Shown here piece by piece: positions 28,251 to 36,566 of a DNA stretch of 64,000 bases. The position numbers and the translations under genes are program-made. Every line of letters begins with the position of its first letter. The stretch's first letter is position 1. The notes below the pieces were generated by a model. That model did no database searches. It was not told where the DNA came from and saw only the letters and a list, made by a program, of their open reading frames with translations. Source of the DNA: JAFEDN01 sp963832945 (GTDB lineage: Bacteria; Pseudomonadota; Gammaproteobacteria; Coxiellales; Coxiellaceae); NCBI GenBank assembly GCA_963832945.1, contig CAWHVV010000007.1, positions 248,001 through 312,000 of the forward strand, written 5' to 3'.

Positions 28251-28895
28251 ATGAACAGATCGACCCTGCAAAAAATTGTCATCGCTGTTATCGTGGTGGT
28301 GATCCTGGCCGTTGTACTGGCTTTTATAGGCAAGCCTCAAGCTCCCAAAACCCCGGCGTTATCCATCGACACCACGGATCAGCCTACCCGCGGCAACCCG
28401 AATGCAAAAGTGCATATTATCGTTTTTGAAGATTTAAAATGCATCGCCTGCCGGAATTTCAATAACACCGTGCTGCCGCGATTAAAAAACGAATACCTTG
28501 ATAAAGGCGTCGCCAAATATACCGTCATAAATGTGGCATTTATCAATGGCTCCATGCCGGCTGCCAACGCGGCGCGATGCCTTTATAAACAAAATCCCGA
28601 CTGGTTTTTTACTTTCGTAGATTATGTCTATCAAAATCAGCCGCCGGAATCGGAAGACTGGGCGACCATTCCCAGACTGGTGCAATTCGCTAACGTCATC
28701 CCGGGCGTGAACGCGGAAAAGCTCAGCCGCTGCATTTATGACAGTCCTTACACGGGCTTTATCGAGAATAATTTTAAACAGGCGGGTAAATTACAGGGAT
28801 CGACGGTGGCCACCCCTGCGTTATACGTCAATGGCCGATTTATCGAAAATCCCACCTTTGATAATGTCAGTAAAGCGATCAATGCGGCAAAATAA
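28251..28895 (+). CDS. DsbA/BdbD-like thiol:disulfide oxidoreductase
   Basis: From the ATG at 28251 (AGGA 8 bases upstream) the protein has 214 residues. It has an N-terminal membrane anchor (residues 8-26), a short linker, and a thioredoxin fold of the DsbA-like DUF/BdbD type with the active site Cys64-Ile-Ala-Cys67 and the cis-proline loop TVATPALYVNG near 185. It would introduce disulfides in periplasmic proteins. It overlaps the DsbB-like gene by 14 bases, so the two form an oxidase/re-oxidase pair. Confidence 0.85.
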   Translation: MNRSTLQKIVIAVIVVVILAVVLAFIGKPQAPKTPALSIDTTDQPTRGNPNAKVHIIVFEDLKCIACRNFNNTVLPRLKNEYLDKGVAKYTVINVAFINGSMPAANAARCLYKQNPDWFFTFVDYVYQNQPPESEDWATIPRLVQFANVIPGVNAEKLSRCIYDSPYTGFIENNFKQAGKLQGSTVATPALYVNGRFIENPTFDNVSKAINAAK

Positions 28896-29352
28896 CACCC
28901 AGAATTTGCATACATCCCGAGCGGGATATACTCTTCTTGGCGCCTGGCTAATCGCTCTGATTGCCACGTTAGGCGCGCTCTACGCCAGTGAAATTTTAAA
29001 AATGCCCGTTTGCGCGTTGTGCTGGGACCAGCGGGTGTTTCTCTTTCCTCTGGCGATCCAGCTGGGTATCGCCACATTCAGAAACGACACCGGCATTGCC
29101 CTTTACGCGATTCCTTTAGCCGCTTTGGGAGGATTGATCGCCTTATACCATTATCTGGTCCAGAAGGTTCCAGCCCTGGCCCCCTACACTCCCTGCCGGG
29201 CAGACCTTAACGGTGTGAGTTGCGAAAAAATTGACTGGCAGTTATTCGGATTTATCACATTACCGCTATTAAGTTTGATCGCCAGTGTTTTGATTATTGT
29301 GCTATTGACCATCAGCATAAAACAAACCAAAAACTTCAGCCCTTCCCATTGA
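28882..29352 (+). CDS. DsbB/BdbC-like quinone-linked disulfide re-oxidase
   Basis: This 156-residue inner-membrane protein has four hydrophobic helices, the periplasmic pair Cys44-Ala-Leu-Cys47 (PVCALCWDQR, the DsbB hallmark) and a second cysteine pair in PCRADLNGVSC. It would pass electrons from the DsbA-like partner to quinone. I chose the ATG at 28882 inside the end of the upstream gene; earlier starts in this frame would read deep into that gene. Confidence 0.85.
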   Translation: MRQNNTQNLHTSRAGYTLLGAWLIALIATLGALYASEILKMPVCALCWDQRVFLFPLAIQLGIATFRNDTGIALYAIPLAALGGLIALYHYLVQKVPALAPYTPCRADLNGVSCEKIDWQLFGFITLPLLSLIASVLIIVLLTISIKQTKNFSPSH

Positions 29353-29374
29353 GTACACAGCAACCTACATTCCT

Positions 29375-29400
29375 CAAAAATTTATGTTATATTTGAGGCT
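29375..29400. terminator. Weak inverted repeat downstream of the DsbB-like gene
   Basis: CCTCAAA and TTTGAGG flank a 12-base AT-rich spacer shortly after the stop at 29352, with a T run further downstream. It may act as a terminator; the support is modest. Confidence 0.3.
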
Positions 29401-29507
29401 CTGGGTGTTTTTTAAAAAAGTTAACGGTATATGAGGCTAAAAATGTCAAAAGACTTAATTTCAGAAACATACGTACGTATTTAAAAACACTTAGGCTGGA
29501 AAGCTGC

Positions 29508-30803
29508 ATGATGAGTCAACATCTGTCCAGCCTGCCGTTAAACTTCACTATCACCAGTCTGAACTTAACCCTGTGTGGAATTGACTCCAAAGATGTCGGT
29601 TTTATTTCGCAAAATCATGTCCTGAAAACACTTGTCCTGGATCAGAATCCCAAAATAGGAAATGAAGGTGTGCGGATCCTCTCGATGCACCCCACTATCA
29701 CCAGCCTGAGTTTGATTGCTTGCGAAATTAGCCCTCAGGGAGCGAATTACCTTTCGACAAATTGGGAGTTAAAAACACTTATTTTAAATGAGAATCCATC
29801 CATAAGAAGTCAAGGTGCGATCGCGCTGTCATCCCATCTCACTGTCACCAGCCTGGATTTAAGTTGTTGTAAAATTGGCCCGAGAGGATTGGATTCTTTT
29901 TCGGAAAATAGTGTTTTAAAAAAGCTTAAATTAGGCTTAAATTTTTCCCTGATGGCAAAAAAAATTAGCGATTCATGGGTGAACACCACCATAACAAGCC
30001 TGAACTTATGGAATAACTTTATTGGTCCTGCTGAAGCTGCTTATTTTTTAAATTGTCCTGCTTTAGAGACTCTTGAGTTATCTAGCAACCCATTAGGAGA
30101 TGAAGGGGCGGATTTGCTATCCCGGATTCCCACCCTGACTGAATTGGATTTAAAAACGTGCCAAATTAGTTCGAAAGGGGCCGCTTATTTTCTAAACAGC
30201 AGCCGGTTGAAGTCACTTAATTTAACAGAGAATCCAATCAGAGACGAAGGGGCAGAAACTCTTTCGACTCATCCGACTTTAACCCGTTTGTATGTAAATG
30301 AATGCAAATTTGGTGACAGGGGAGCGATTGCCCTGGCCAAAAATCCGCGTCTGACAGAATTACAAGTGGAATTTAATAACATCGTTTATTGGGGAGCGAT
30401 CGCTTTGGCTTTTAACCAGTCGATACAGAAACTGGAAATTTCCGCTGGCAATATTGTGTATTCTGCGTTGAGCTTTTTCGGGGGTAATCAGGCTTTAGAA
30501 TATATCAGGTCTTCCGATCCTGTCAATTTAAAAGCCAATTTAGAAGCCAATAGATTTTTTGATTTTATCACTTTCAGAAACAGAAGCTCTTTATTTCAAA
30601 CTCAATATCCTAAAGCGGTCAGACAGCAATTATCAGAGCAGGCGCATCTCCCTGATGTATTGACGGATATTATTCAGGAATATAGCCGGGGAGAATATCC
30701 TTACAGCTCCCAGTTATTTTATGATTGTCAGCCTCGTCGAAAGAGTTATCAAGGCAATCAGGACCCTCTCTTTTTTGAATTACGCAAAGTTTATTTCAAA
30801 TAA
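29508..30803 (+). CDS. Leucine-rich-repeat protein, candidate effector
   Basis: The 431-residue protein is built from about ten ribonuclease-inhibitor-type LRRs across residues 12-330, with repeats of the form TITSLxLxxCxI...GAxxLSxxxxLKxLxLxxNPxIxxEGA. The C-terminal 100 residues are non-repetitive and contain LPDVLTDIIQEYSRG, the LPxxLxxxIxxY motif shared with other accessory genes here. No signal peptide is seen. A short ATG frame at 29443 (13 codons) lies just upstream and may be the remains of a longer N-terminus. A host-protein-binding effector is the likely role, by inference. Confidence 0.8.
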   Translation: MMSQHLSSLPLNFTITSLNLTLCGIDSKDVGFISQNHVLKTLVLDQNPKIGNEGVRILSMHPTITSLSLIACEISPQGANYLSTNWELKTLILNENPSIRSQGAIALSSHLTVTSLDLSCCKIGPRGLDSFSENSVLKKLKLGLNFSLMAKKISDSWVNTTITSLNLWNNFIGPAEAAYFLNCPALETLELSSNPLGDEGADLLSRIPTLTELDLKTCQISSKGAAYFLNSSRLKSLNLTENPIRDEGAETLSTHPTLTRLYVNECKFGDRGAIALAKNPRLTELQVEFNNIVYWGAIALAFNQSIQKLEISAGNIVYSALSFFGGNQALEYIRSSDPVNLKANLEANRFFDFITFRNRSSLFQTQYPKAVRQQLSEQAHLPDVLTDIIQEYSRGEYPYSSQLFYDCQPRRKSYQGNQDPLFFELRKVYFK

Positions 30804-30822
30804 TGGACGAGTTGAGTACCTC

Positions 30823-32625
30823 TCAATTTTTACTTCTGTGTTTATAACCGCGATAATTCACAGAGAGATCCTGCATAATATTATTCATCCTTCCCCGACG
30901 GTCTTCTACCGATTCTAAATTATCCCGAATAATTTGGTCTATTTCAGCTTGTGCTTGCTCAATATCATCACCGTATTTGGTCAATACTTTATCTATATCT
31001 TGAGCGATCTTTAGTTTTTTAGCTCTGGAAATTTCAGGAAACAATAAATTTTTTAGATAAGTACCGGTACCATTTTCTTTTTGTTCCTGTGCAAATTGAG
31101 CCTTAATTTCTTTGAGATAGTCGCGGAACCTTTTAATTTCCGAAGGTGTTTTATTTTCCTCGGGTGCATGGAAAAAATGATTGCATCCAGAAGTTGCCAC
31201 TGAAGGTAAGGCCGTCTTATGCTGATATTGATTTTTTGATTGGTTAGACTTAATTACAAAAGAGTTCTTTGTTTCAAGGTGGACATCTTTTAAAGAAGTT
31301 TTTTTAAAAATCCCTTTATCTTCTAACATAGGTATCAATTTTTTGCCTTGTAAGTCTCTGGAAATAAGCCATTTCAAAAGTAACATTATTTCTTCTGAGT
31401 CAATCACACTATTTGAGTAGAAATAACCCTGAAAACATTTGCTCTCATCATACATAAATCCTATGTCTTTTTCTTTAAATCCTGTGGCTTTTTCTTTCTG
31501 CTTCTGACGCAGTCCAAAACAGGTGTTAATATTACAGTGATAAATATTGGAGGAGCTACTCAGGCGAGTGCTGACACCTCGCAAATGCGTTGTGCCAATA
31601 TGCAGCATACCACTTTTTCCTGATTTGATGACATTATCGGCCATAGTATCATTACGCTGTTGCATACCTTTTTCTTCCAGATCTGCTAAAGAGTACGTTT
31701 TGGCTAAATCTACTTTTATTAATTTCATTCCATATTCTTGAGCAATGCGAGGACTCATACATACTGAGGACTCCAGGGCAGTTTTATTTGAAATAGGTAG
31801 TTTCATATCCTTTTCTTCAAAATAGTATGTTTCTATTCCCAGGCGATGACATATATTCGTAATCATCATCATCGTTATTAACGAATCAGGTTGTCCATGC
31901 ATTTCTCCGACTAAAAGAATAAACTGTTCCTTTCCGCTTTTTTTGAAATTCAAGTATTCAGTAACGATATAGGCTTCCAATCGATCATAAAGTGATTTTA
32001 AATTAGATATTCCTAGTGTAGACTCCCACGAAGGAGTGTAGCCTTTTTCTTTAAATTGTTGGACAATTTGATTTTTGTTAAAAAAAAGTGCTTTTTTTAC
32101 AGCGGTTAAACCAGAATTTGACTTTATGTCTGCTTTTGCTCCAGCACGAATTAAGATATCAATCTCGTTTAGAATATTCTTATCATCATATTCAATTAAT
32201 CGATCCAAACAGGTATGACCATCATAACGTGCATTAGGATTAGCCCCCTTCGTAGCTAAGGACGGAATAATTGAAAATAAATCCAGTTTAGCAGCATAAT
32301 AAATGGAAGGAACATATCCCTTGGTATAATTATCTGGAGGTTGATCAATATAAACGTATTCAACATTATCAAATTTAGAGACTAACTGCTGGCTATATTT
32401 AAAATCAAGTGTACCTAATTGTATAACCTTGCCTAATAAATTACTTAATTGTTTTTCTTTCCCTGGCTGATTTGATTGACTGAGCCGAACCAAAGTGGAT
32501 GAAAAATTTTGTTTACACTTAGTTAAGCAAAAATCCCTAAAATCGGCAATCGGGTCTGATGATGCAGAATCTTCGTCAGAATCTTCGTCTGCAGACAGTT
32601 CATTAAGCCTAACAAGCAACTTCAA
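30823..32625 (-). CDS. Ankyrin protein with EreA/ChaN-like domain, 5' end interrupted by a transposon
   Basis: The open frame runs from a stop at 32764 down to 30823 without an ATG in its first part. A TTG at 32625 with AAGGAGG 11 bases upstream is the only plausible start, giving 600 residues. Ankyrin-like repeats span about 107-190. Residues about 233-350 carry LLVGEMHGQP, YYFEEKDM, RNDTMADNV and HIGTTHLRG, which resemble the GExxHG / E / RxxxMxxN / HxxH pattern of the erythromycin-esterase/ChaN-like superfamily. The C-terminal 200 residues are Lys/Glu-rich and helical. The original start is probably at 33040, beyond an inserted miniature element. Confidence 0.65.
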   Translation of the reverse strand: MKLLVRLNELSADEDSDEDSASSDPIADFRDFCLTKCKQNFSSTLVRLSQSNQPGKEKQLSNLLGKVIQLGTLDFKYSQQLVSKFDNVEYVYIDQPPDNYTKGYVPSIYYAAKLDLFSIIPSLATKGANPNARYDGHTCLDRLIEYDDKNILNEIDILIRAGAKADIKSNSGLTAVKKALFFNKNQIVQQFKEKGYTPSWESTLGISNLKSLYDRLEAYIVTEYLNFKKSGKEQFILLVGEMHGQPDSLITMMMITNICHRLGIETYYFEEKDMKLPISNKTALESSVCMSPRIAQEYGMKLIKVDLAKTYSLADLEEKGMQQRNDTMADNVIKSGKSGMLHIGTTHLRGVSTRLSSSSNIYHCNINTCFGLRQKQKEKATGFKEKDIGFMYDESKCFQGYFYSNSVIDSEEIMLLLKWLISRDLQGKKLIPMLEDKGIFKKTSLKDVHLETKNSFVIKSNQSKNQYQHKTALPSVATSGCNHFFHAPEENKTPSEIKRFRDYLKEIKAQFAQEQKENGTGTYLKNLLFPEISRAKKLKIAQDIDKVLTKYGDDIEQAQAEIDQIIRDNLESVEDRRGRMNNIMQDLSVNYRGYKHRSKN

Positions 32626-32766
32626 TAAATCCTTATCCTCCTTAAAGGCCCCAATATAGGAGTCAAAAATTCCATAGGTAATATCAAATAGGTTATTTTG
32701 AGATTTTATTTTTCTTAGAGTTTCTTCTGCTTTATCTAAAATGGAAGATTCTAACCTACATTTCTA

Positions 32767-32998
32767 GGATATTTTTAGGTTTTTTTGAATAAAAATAGTG
32801 ATTTTTTTAACAAAATTCCCCACTTTGTTGGAATTTTCAATGATTTTTTGAATTCTTTTTCCCACAATTAACAGAGAGATAATTTAGTATTCTCTCAAAG
32901 TGGGATTCTCTATCTGAAAATCAGAATAGAATCACCATTAAGTGGGAAATAACATTCACAAAAGCGCCAGTTTAATTCAAAAAAACCTAAAAATATCC
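32767..32998. mobile_element. TA-flanked miniature element with perfect 24-bp terminal inverted repeats
   Basis: A 232-bp element starts GGATATTTTTAGG and ends with its exact complement; the inverted ends are identical over 24 bases (32767-32790 and 32975-32998). TA dinucleotides flank it on both sides (32765-32766, 32999-33000). That is the signature of IS630/Tc1-mariner-type MITEs. It encodes nothing and lies inside the 5' part of the ankyrin/EreA-like gene. Confidence 0.88.
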
Positions 32999-33000
32999 TA

Positions 33001-33040
33001 GGAATGTGGGTTCTAAAGTTGGAACTGCGTTTTTTTTCAT
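33001..33040 (-). pseudogene. Detached original 5' end of the ankyrin/EreA-like gene
   Basis: An ATG at 33040 preceded by GGGGAAG opens MKKNAVPTLEPTF and runs into the left inverted repeat, where it stops 5 codons later. A good ribosome-binding site with a PmrA-like box upstream indicates this is the real translation start, cut off by the insertion. Simple excision would leave the two parts one base out of frame, so another indel has occurred. Confidence 0.55.
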
Positions 33041-33081
33041 ATACTTCCCCGGATAAAAATTTGTAATGATAATAACTGACT

Positions 33082-33101
33082 AATATTAAAATAGAATTAA
33101 T
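33082..33101 (-). promoter_or_regulatory. PmrA-box-like tandem repeat (degenerate)
   Basis: On the minus strand ATTAATTCT-AT-TTTAATATT keeps the 2-base spacer and both TTAAT cores of the PmrA consensus, 41 bases upstream of the detached start at 33040. It is weaker than the box at 780-799. Confidence 0.45.
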
Positions 33102-33202
33102 CCTCAATCTTCAGCGTACTATTCAATAATGCGCGAAAATAAGACAGATTTTGCACTCAAAGTGGCCAAAATCTAGTTTAACTGCACTTGTGGGTAATGA
33201 AC

Positions 33203-33343
33203 AGGGTTAGGGTGAGGGGGATTTGTTGAATTTTTGATCTCCCTCACCCCGACCCTCTCCCCCGAGCACGGAGGAGAGGGAGGAATAGAGCGTCATTTCT
33301 GATATTTCCCCATTTTTTTGGGGGTGGTTTACTCGCAATGACG
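33203..33343. repeat. Two small inverted repeats in the gap before the Rpn-family gene
   Basis: The arms AGGGTTAGGGTGAGGGGGA and TCTCCCTCACCCCGACCCT (33203-33221, 33238-33256) pair imperfectly. A second pair, CGTCATT and AATGACG, lies at 33291-33297 and 33337-33343. Both look like common intergenic repeat families. I see no gene between 33102 and 33523. Confidence 0.55.
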
Positions 33344-33523
33344 GAATTATAAATAATTTATGAATTGTCAACAGACCTTAACAGCGAAAAAATTTAACAC
33401 GTTATCCAATTTTTAAGACCCGCATCCGGTACTTTTCCCTGGATTCGTTTATGCCCTAAACTTGATATCATTGGCCTCGTTAATAATGACTGGCCCCGGG
33501 AACACGATCTTCAGGAGAAAATC

Positions 33524-34450
33524 TTGTCCAATATTTCCGATGAACCCAATGTGCATCCCGTTCATGATGGTTTCTTCATTCGTTCCATGTCCGATTTGCG
33601 CGTCGCCAAAGAAGTGCTGCTACAGCATCTGCCTTATGATTTGCTTAACGCCCTCGATCTCGACGCCATCGAAATCTGCAAGGATAAATTTCACAGCGTC
33701 AATCTCAAAGGCAAAATCACCGATATGCTGTATCGACTGCCGCTCAAACAGTCCGCTCAACCCGCATATGTCGCCGTCCTGATCGAACACCAATCGACTC
33801 CGCAAAAACACATGCCTTTGCGTGTACTTTCTTACGAGGCCGCCATCATGCAGCAACATTATGAGCGGCACGGCGCCGTGCCGTTGGTGTACACTCTGGT
33901 CTATTATAATGGTCAGCAAATCTGGGCTTATTCCCGTGATCTCAAAGCTTTAATACAGGCTCCGGCGGATCTCGTCGCCCGTTACGCTTTACAGCCTTTT
34001 CAATTGATCGAACTCAATCAAATCGCTGACCAGGAATTGCGGCGCTACCTCTGGGCCGGCGTTATGGGGCTCGCGATGAAACACATCTATGACCGCGACA
34101 TTTTACCTGCGCTGCGCGGTTTCATTGATCTGCTGCAGGAACTGGAACGCAACCGCGGACATGATTTTGTTTTGAGTTTATTGTATTATCTGTATACGCG
34201 GGGTGAAGTTCGCAATGAAGATCAATTTCAGGCGTTGATCGCCTCGAAGTTACCAGTAGAAACAGGAGATAAAATCATGACCTTAGCGCAAATGCATGAA
34301 CAAAAAGGCAGGCAGGAAAGCCAGTCGCTGATTGCTCAAAATATGATCCATGAAGGATTTGATCCTGCTCTGGTGGCCAAAATCACCGGCGTCGATGTTC
34401 AAACGGTAAAAGAGATGGCTATCGCCGAAACCCACGGCGAAAAAGCTTAA
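33524..34450 (+). CDS. Rpn-family recombination-promoting nuclease / putative transposase (PF04754-like)
   Basis: This 308-residue protein starts at a TTG with AGGAG 7 bases upstream. It follows the Rpn (formerly Transposase_31) pattern: N-terminal HDGFFIRSMSDLRVAKEVL, then KITDMLYRLPL and VAVLIEHQST (about residues 60-92), which hold the Asp and Glu-x-Gln of the PD-(D/E)XK nuclease core. A helical C-terminus ends in a short segment typical of the family. Its base composition is more GC-rich than the neighbours, suggesting recent arrival. It converges on asd with 22 bases between. Confidence 0.85.
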   Translation: MSNISDEPNVHPVHDGFFIRSMSDLRVAKEVLLQHLPYDLLNALDLDAIEICKDKFHSVNLKGKITDMLYRLPLKQSAQPAYVAVLIEHQSTPQKHMPLRVLSYEAAIMQQHYERHGAVPLVYTLVYYNGQQIWAYSRDLKALIQAPADLVARYALQPFQLIELNQIADQELRRYLWAGVMGLAMKHIYDRDILPALRGFIDLLQELERNRGHDFVLSLLYYLYTRGEVRNEDQFQALIASKLPVETGDKIMTLAQMHEQKGRQESQSLIAQNMIHEGFDPALVAKITGVDVQTVKEMAIAETHGEKA

Positions 34451-34472
34451 CACTCCATCCATCCAACAGACC

Positions 34473-35490
34473 CTAATGTAATTCGAAATTTTGTTCCAAT
34501 AGTAATTCGGCAATTTGTACTCCGTTTAGAGCGGCGCCTTTTCGAACGTTGTCACCAACTATCCATAAATTAATGCCATTGGGATTATCTAAATCATTGC
34601 GTATTCGGCCCACAAAAACATTATCCTGGTTAGCAGTAGTCAATGCGGTGGGATAATCCTGACCCTCGACTACCGAGACGCCTGGCGCATTCGCAATAAT
34701 TCGGTCACTTCTGTACTGCTGATTGGCTGTTCGGTTTCGATGGCCACCGCTTCTGAATGCGCAAAAAAAACAGGCACCCGCACTGCCGTAGGATTGACTT
34801 CAATGCGGTCGTCTTCAAGAATTTTTTTGGTCTCCCAGACGATCTTCATTTCTTCTTTGGTATAACCGTTTTCCAAAAACACATCGATGTGCGGGAGCAC
34901 ATTGAATGCGATTTGCTGCGGAAATAATTTATTGACGGCGGGCTGACCATTCAATAAGTCAGCGGTTTGCCTCGCCAATTCTTCTATGGCCTTTCTTCCT
35001 GCGCCGGAAACGGATTGATAAGTCGCGACGTTAATGCGACGGATGCCCACCTGATCATAAATAGGCTTTAAAGCCAGCACCATCTGAATGGTAGAACAAT
35101 TGGGATTGGCGATAATATTGCGGTTACGGTAATGGACCAATGCATGAGAATTCACTTCCGGGACTACTAAAGGCACGTCCTTTTCATAACGAAACTGTGA
35201 GGAATTATCAATGACAATACAGCCCGCGTCCGCTGCCTTGGGCACATATTCTTTAGACACGGATGAACCTGCGGAAAAAAAGCAATCTGTACTTTGAAAA
35301 ATCAAAATTTTCCAGATTTTTAACGCGGTGACTGCGTCCCTCAAACTGAACCACTTCACCTTCCGAACGCGCGCTGGCGACCGGATAAAGTTTTTCAACC
35401 GGGAAATTGACGTTGCTGCAGAATTTCCAGAAAGGTTTCACCCACAAGTCCCGTCGCACCGACAATCGCTATATTTACTTTTTTAACCAT
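34473..35490 (-). pseudogene. asd: Aspartate-semialdehyde dehydrogenase, four single-base indels
   Basis: Asd makes aspartate semialdehyde for lysine/diaminopimelate, threonine and methionine. Recognisable segments cover the whole enzyme: the N-terminal Rossmann motif IAIVGATGLVGETF-like, SAGSSVSKEY, the catalytic NPNCST, SVSGAGRKAIEEL and the C-terminus. They lie in different frames: one extra C near 35400, one base missing near 35292, one T missing in the run at about 35274-35280, and one A missing near 34690. Correcting these gives 339 residues, the normal length. Either decayed or mis-sequenced. Confidence 0.85.
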
Positions 35491-35512
35491 GTTTTCTACA
35501 TTTCCAAGAAAT

Positions 35513-35585
35513 TGGAGCTGAGGAGGATCGAACTCCCGGCCTTCGCATTGCGAACGCGACGCTCTCCCAGCTGAGCTACAGCCCC
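35513..35585 (-). tRNA. tRNA-Ala, anticodon CGC
   Basis: A 73-nt cloverleaf reads on the minus strand from GGGGCTG to CAGCTCCA. It has a full 7-bp acceptor stem, D arm GCTC/GAGC, anticodon stem TCGCG/TGCGA with loop TTCGCAA (anticodon CGC), T arm GGGAG-TTCGATC-CTCCT and discriminator A. CCA is not encoded. Confidence 0.93.
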
Positions 35586-35604
35586 AAAACCAAACCCTAA
35601 CTAT

Positions 35605-36504
35605 TTATAATTGTTCGGCAGTTAGTAACAAAATACCCTGACCGCCCCGCTCCAATTCCAGCCATGTACAGGGTAAATTTGGATATTTTTCCTGCATGAC
35701 AGCTTCGGAATTTCCCACTTCAATCACCAAAATGCCTTCGGGAGCTAAAAAACGTTTCGCATCCGCTAAAATTTTTTTAACAACATCCAGACCGTCCTCA
35801 CCCGCCTGCAAAGCCAGCGCAGGCTCGTGGAAATATTCCCTGGGTAGACTGGCAAATTCTGCCGCCCCCACATACGGGGGATTACTAAGAATAATATCAT
35901 AAAGTGTTGGAGGCAAATCCGCAAAACAATCGGAGCGGTGTAACTGCACACGCTCTTCTAAATCATAACGTTCTACATTGATAGCGGCCACTTCCAGAGC
36001 ACCCGGGCTGACGTCTGCAGCATCTACCTGCGCATCCGGAAAAGCCCAAGCCGCGGCAATGGCAATACACCCGCTGCCGGTTCCAATATCCAGAATTTTT
36101 CGGACTCTGTCAGGTTCTATCCAGGGCTCAAACTGCTTTTCCAACCATTCCGCCATGGGAGAACGCGGCACCAATACCCGCTCATCCACATAAAATGCCC
36201 GCCCGCAAAACCATGCCTGTTTGAGCAGGTATGCCAAAGGCTTTCGGGTTTCTATACGCTGTTCAACTAAGGTCAGTATCTCCTGACGTTCTGTGGGAGT
36301 TAACACCGCATGAAAAATATCCGCATGGGTCTCCGGTGGCAAATGCAATGCCGTCAACACCAGGTTTACAGCCTCGTCCCACGAATTTTCCGTGCCGTGC
36401 CCAAAAAATAATTCAGCCTCGTTAAAACGCGAAGCGCCCCAGCGGACCCAGTCGCCCGCTGTGAGCAGATATGTCATGGCTTCCTGTTTTTCCAGAGTTT
36501 TCAT
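35605..36504 (-). CDS. prmB: Ribosomal protein L3 N5-glutamine methyltransferase PrmB
   Basis: The 299-residue protein has the SAM-binding motif ILDIGTGSGCIAIA near 133-146 and the catalytic NPPYV near 200, diagnostic of the HemK/PrmB family. The N-terminal half (FGHGTENSWDEAVNLVL, WFCGRAFYVDERVLVPRSPMAEW) is that of PrmB rather than PrmC. It methylates a glutamine of L3 during ribosome assembly. It lies just upstream of the tRNA-Ala. Confidence 0.93.
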   Translation of the reverse strand: MKTLEKQEAMTYLLTAGDWVRWGASRFNEAELFFGHGTENSWDEAVNLVLTALHLPPETHADIFHAVLTPTERQEILTLVEQRIETRKPLAYLLKQAWFCGRAFYVDERVLVPRSPMAEWLEKQFEPWIEPDRVRKILDIGTGSGCIAIAAAWAFPDAQVDAADVSPGALEVAAINVERYDLEERVQLHRSDCFADLPPTLYDIILSNPPYVGAAEFASLPREYFHEPALALQAGEDGLDVVKKILADAKRFLAPEGILVIEVGNSEAVMQEKYPNLPCTWLELERGGQGILLLTAEQL

Positions 36505-36566
36505 AAGTTGCTATCATATCATAACTTATGATGTGAGATGTAAACCAGGTTATGGTAATATGAATT

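Noticed and set aside
32910..33107. Minus-strand frame of 65 codons across the TA-flanked element
   Set aside because: It reads through the MITE ends and AT-rich spacer with no coding signal.
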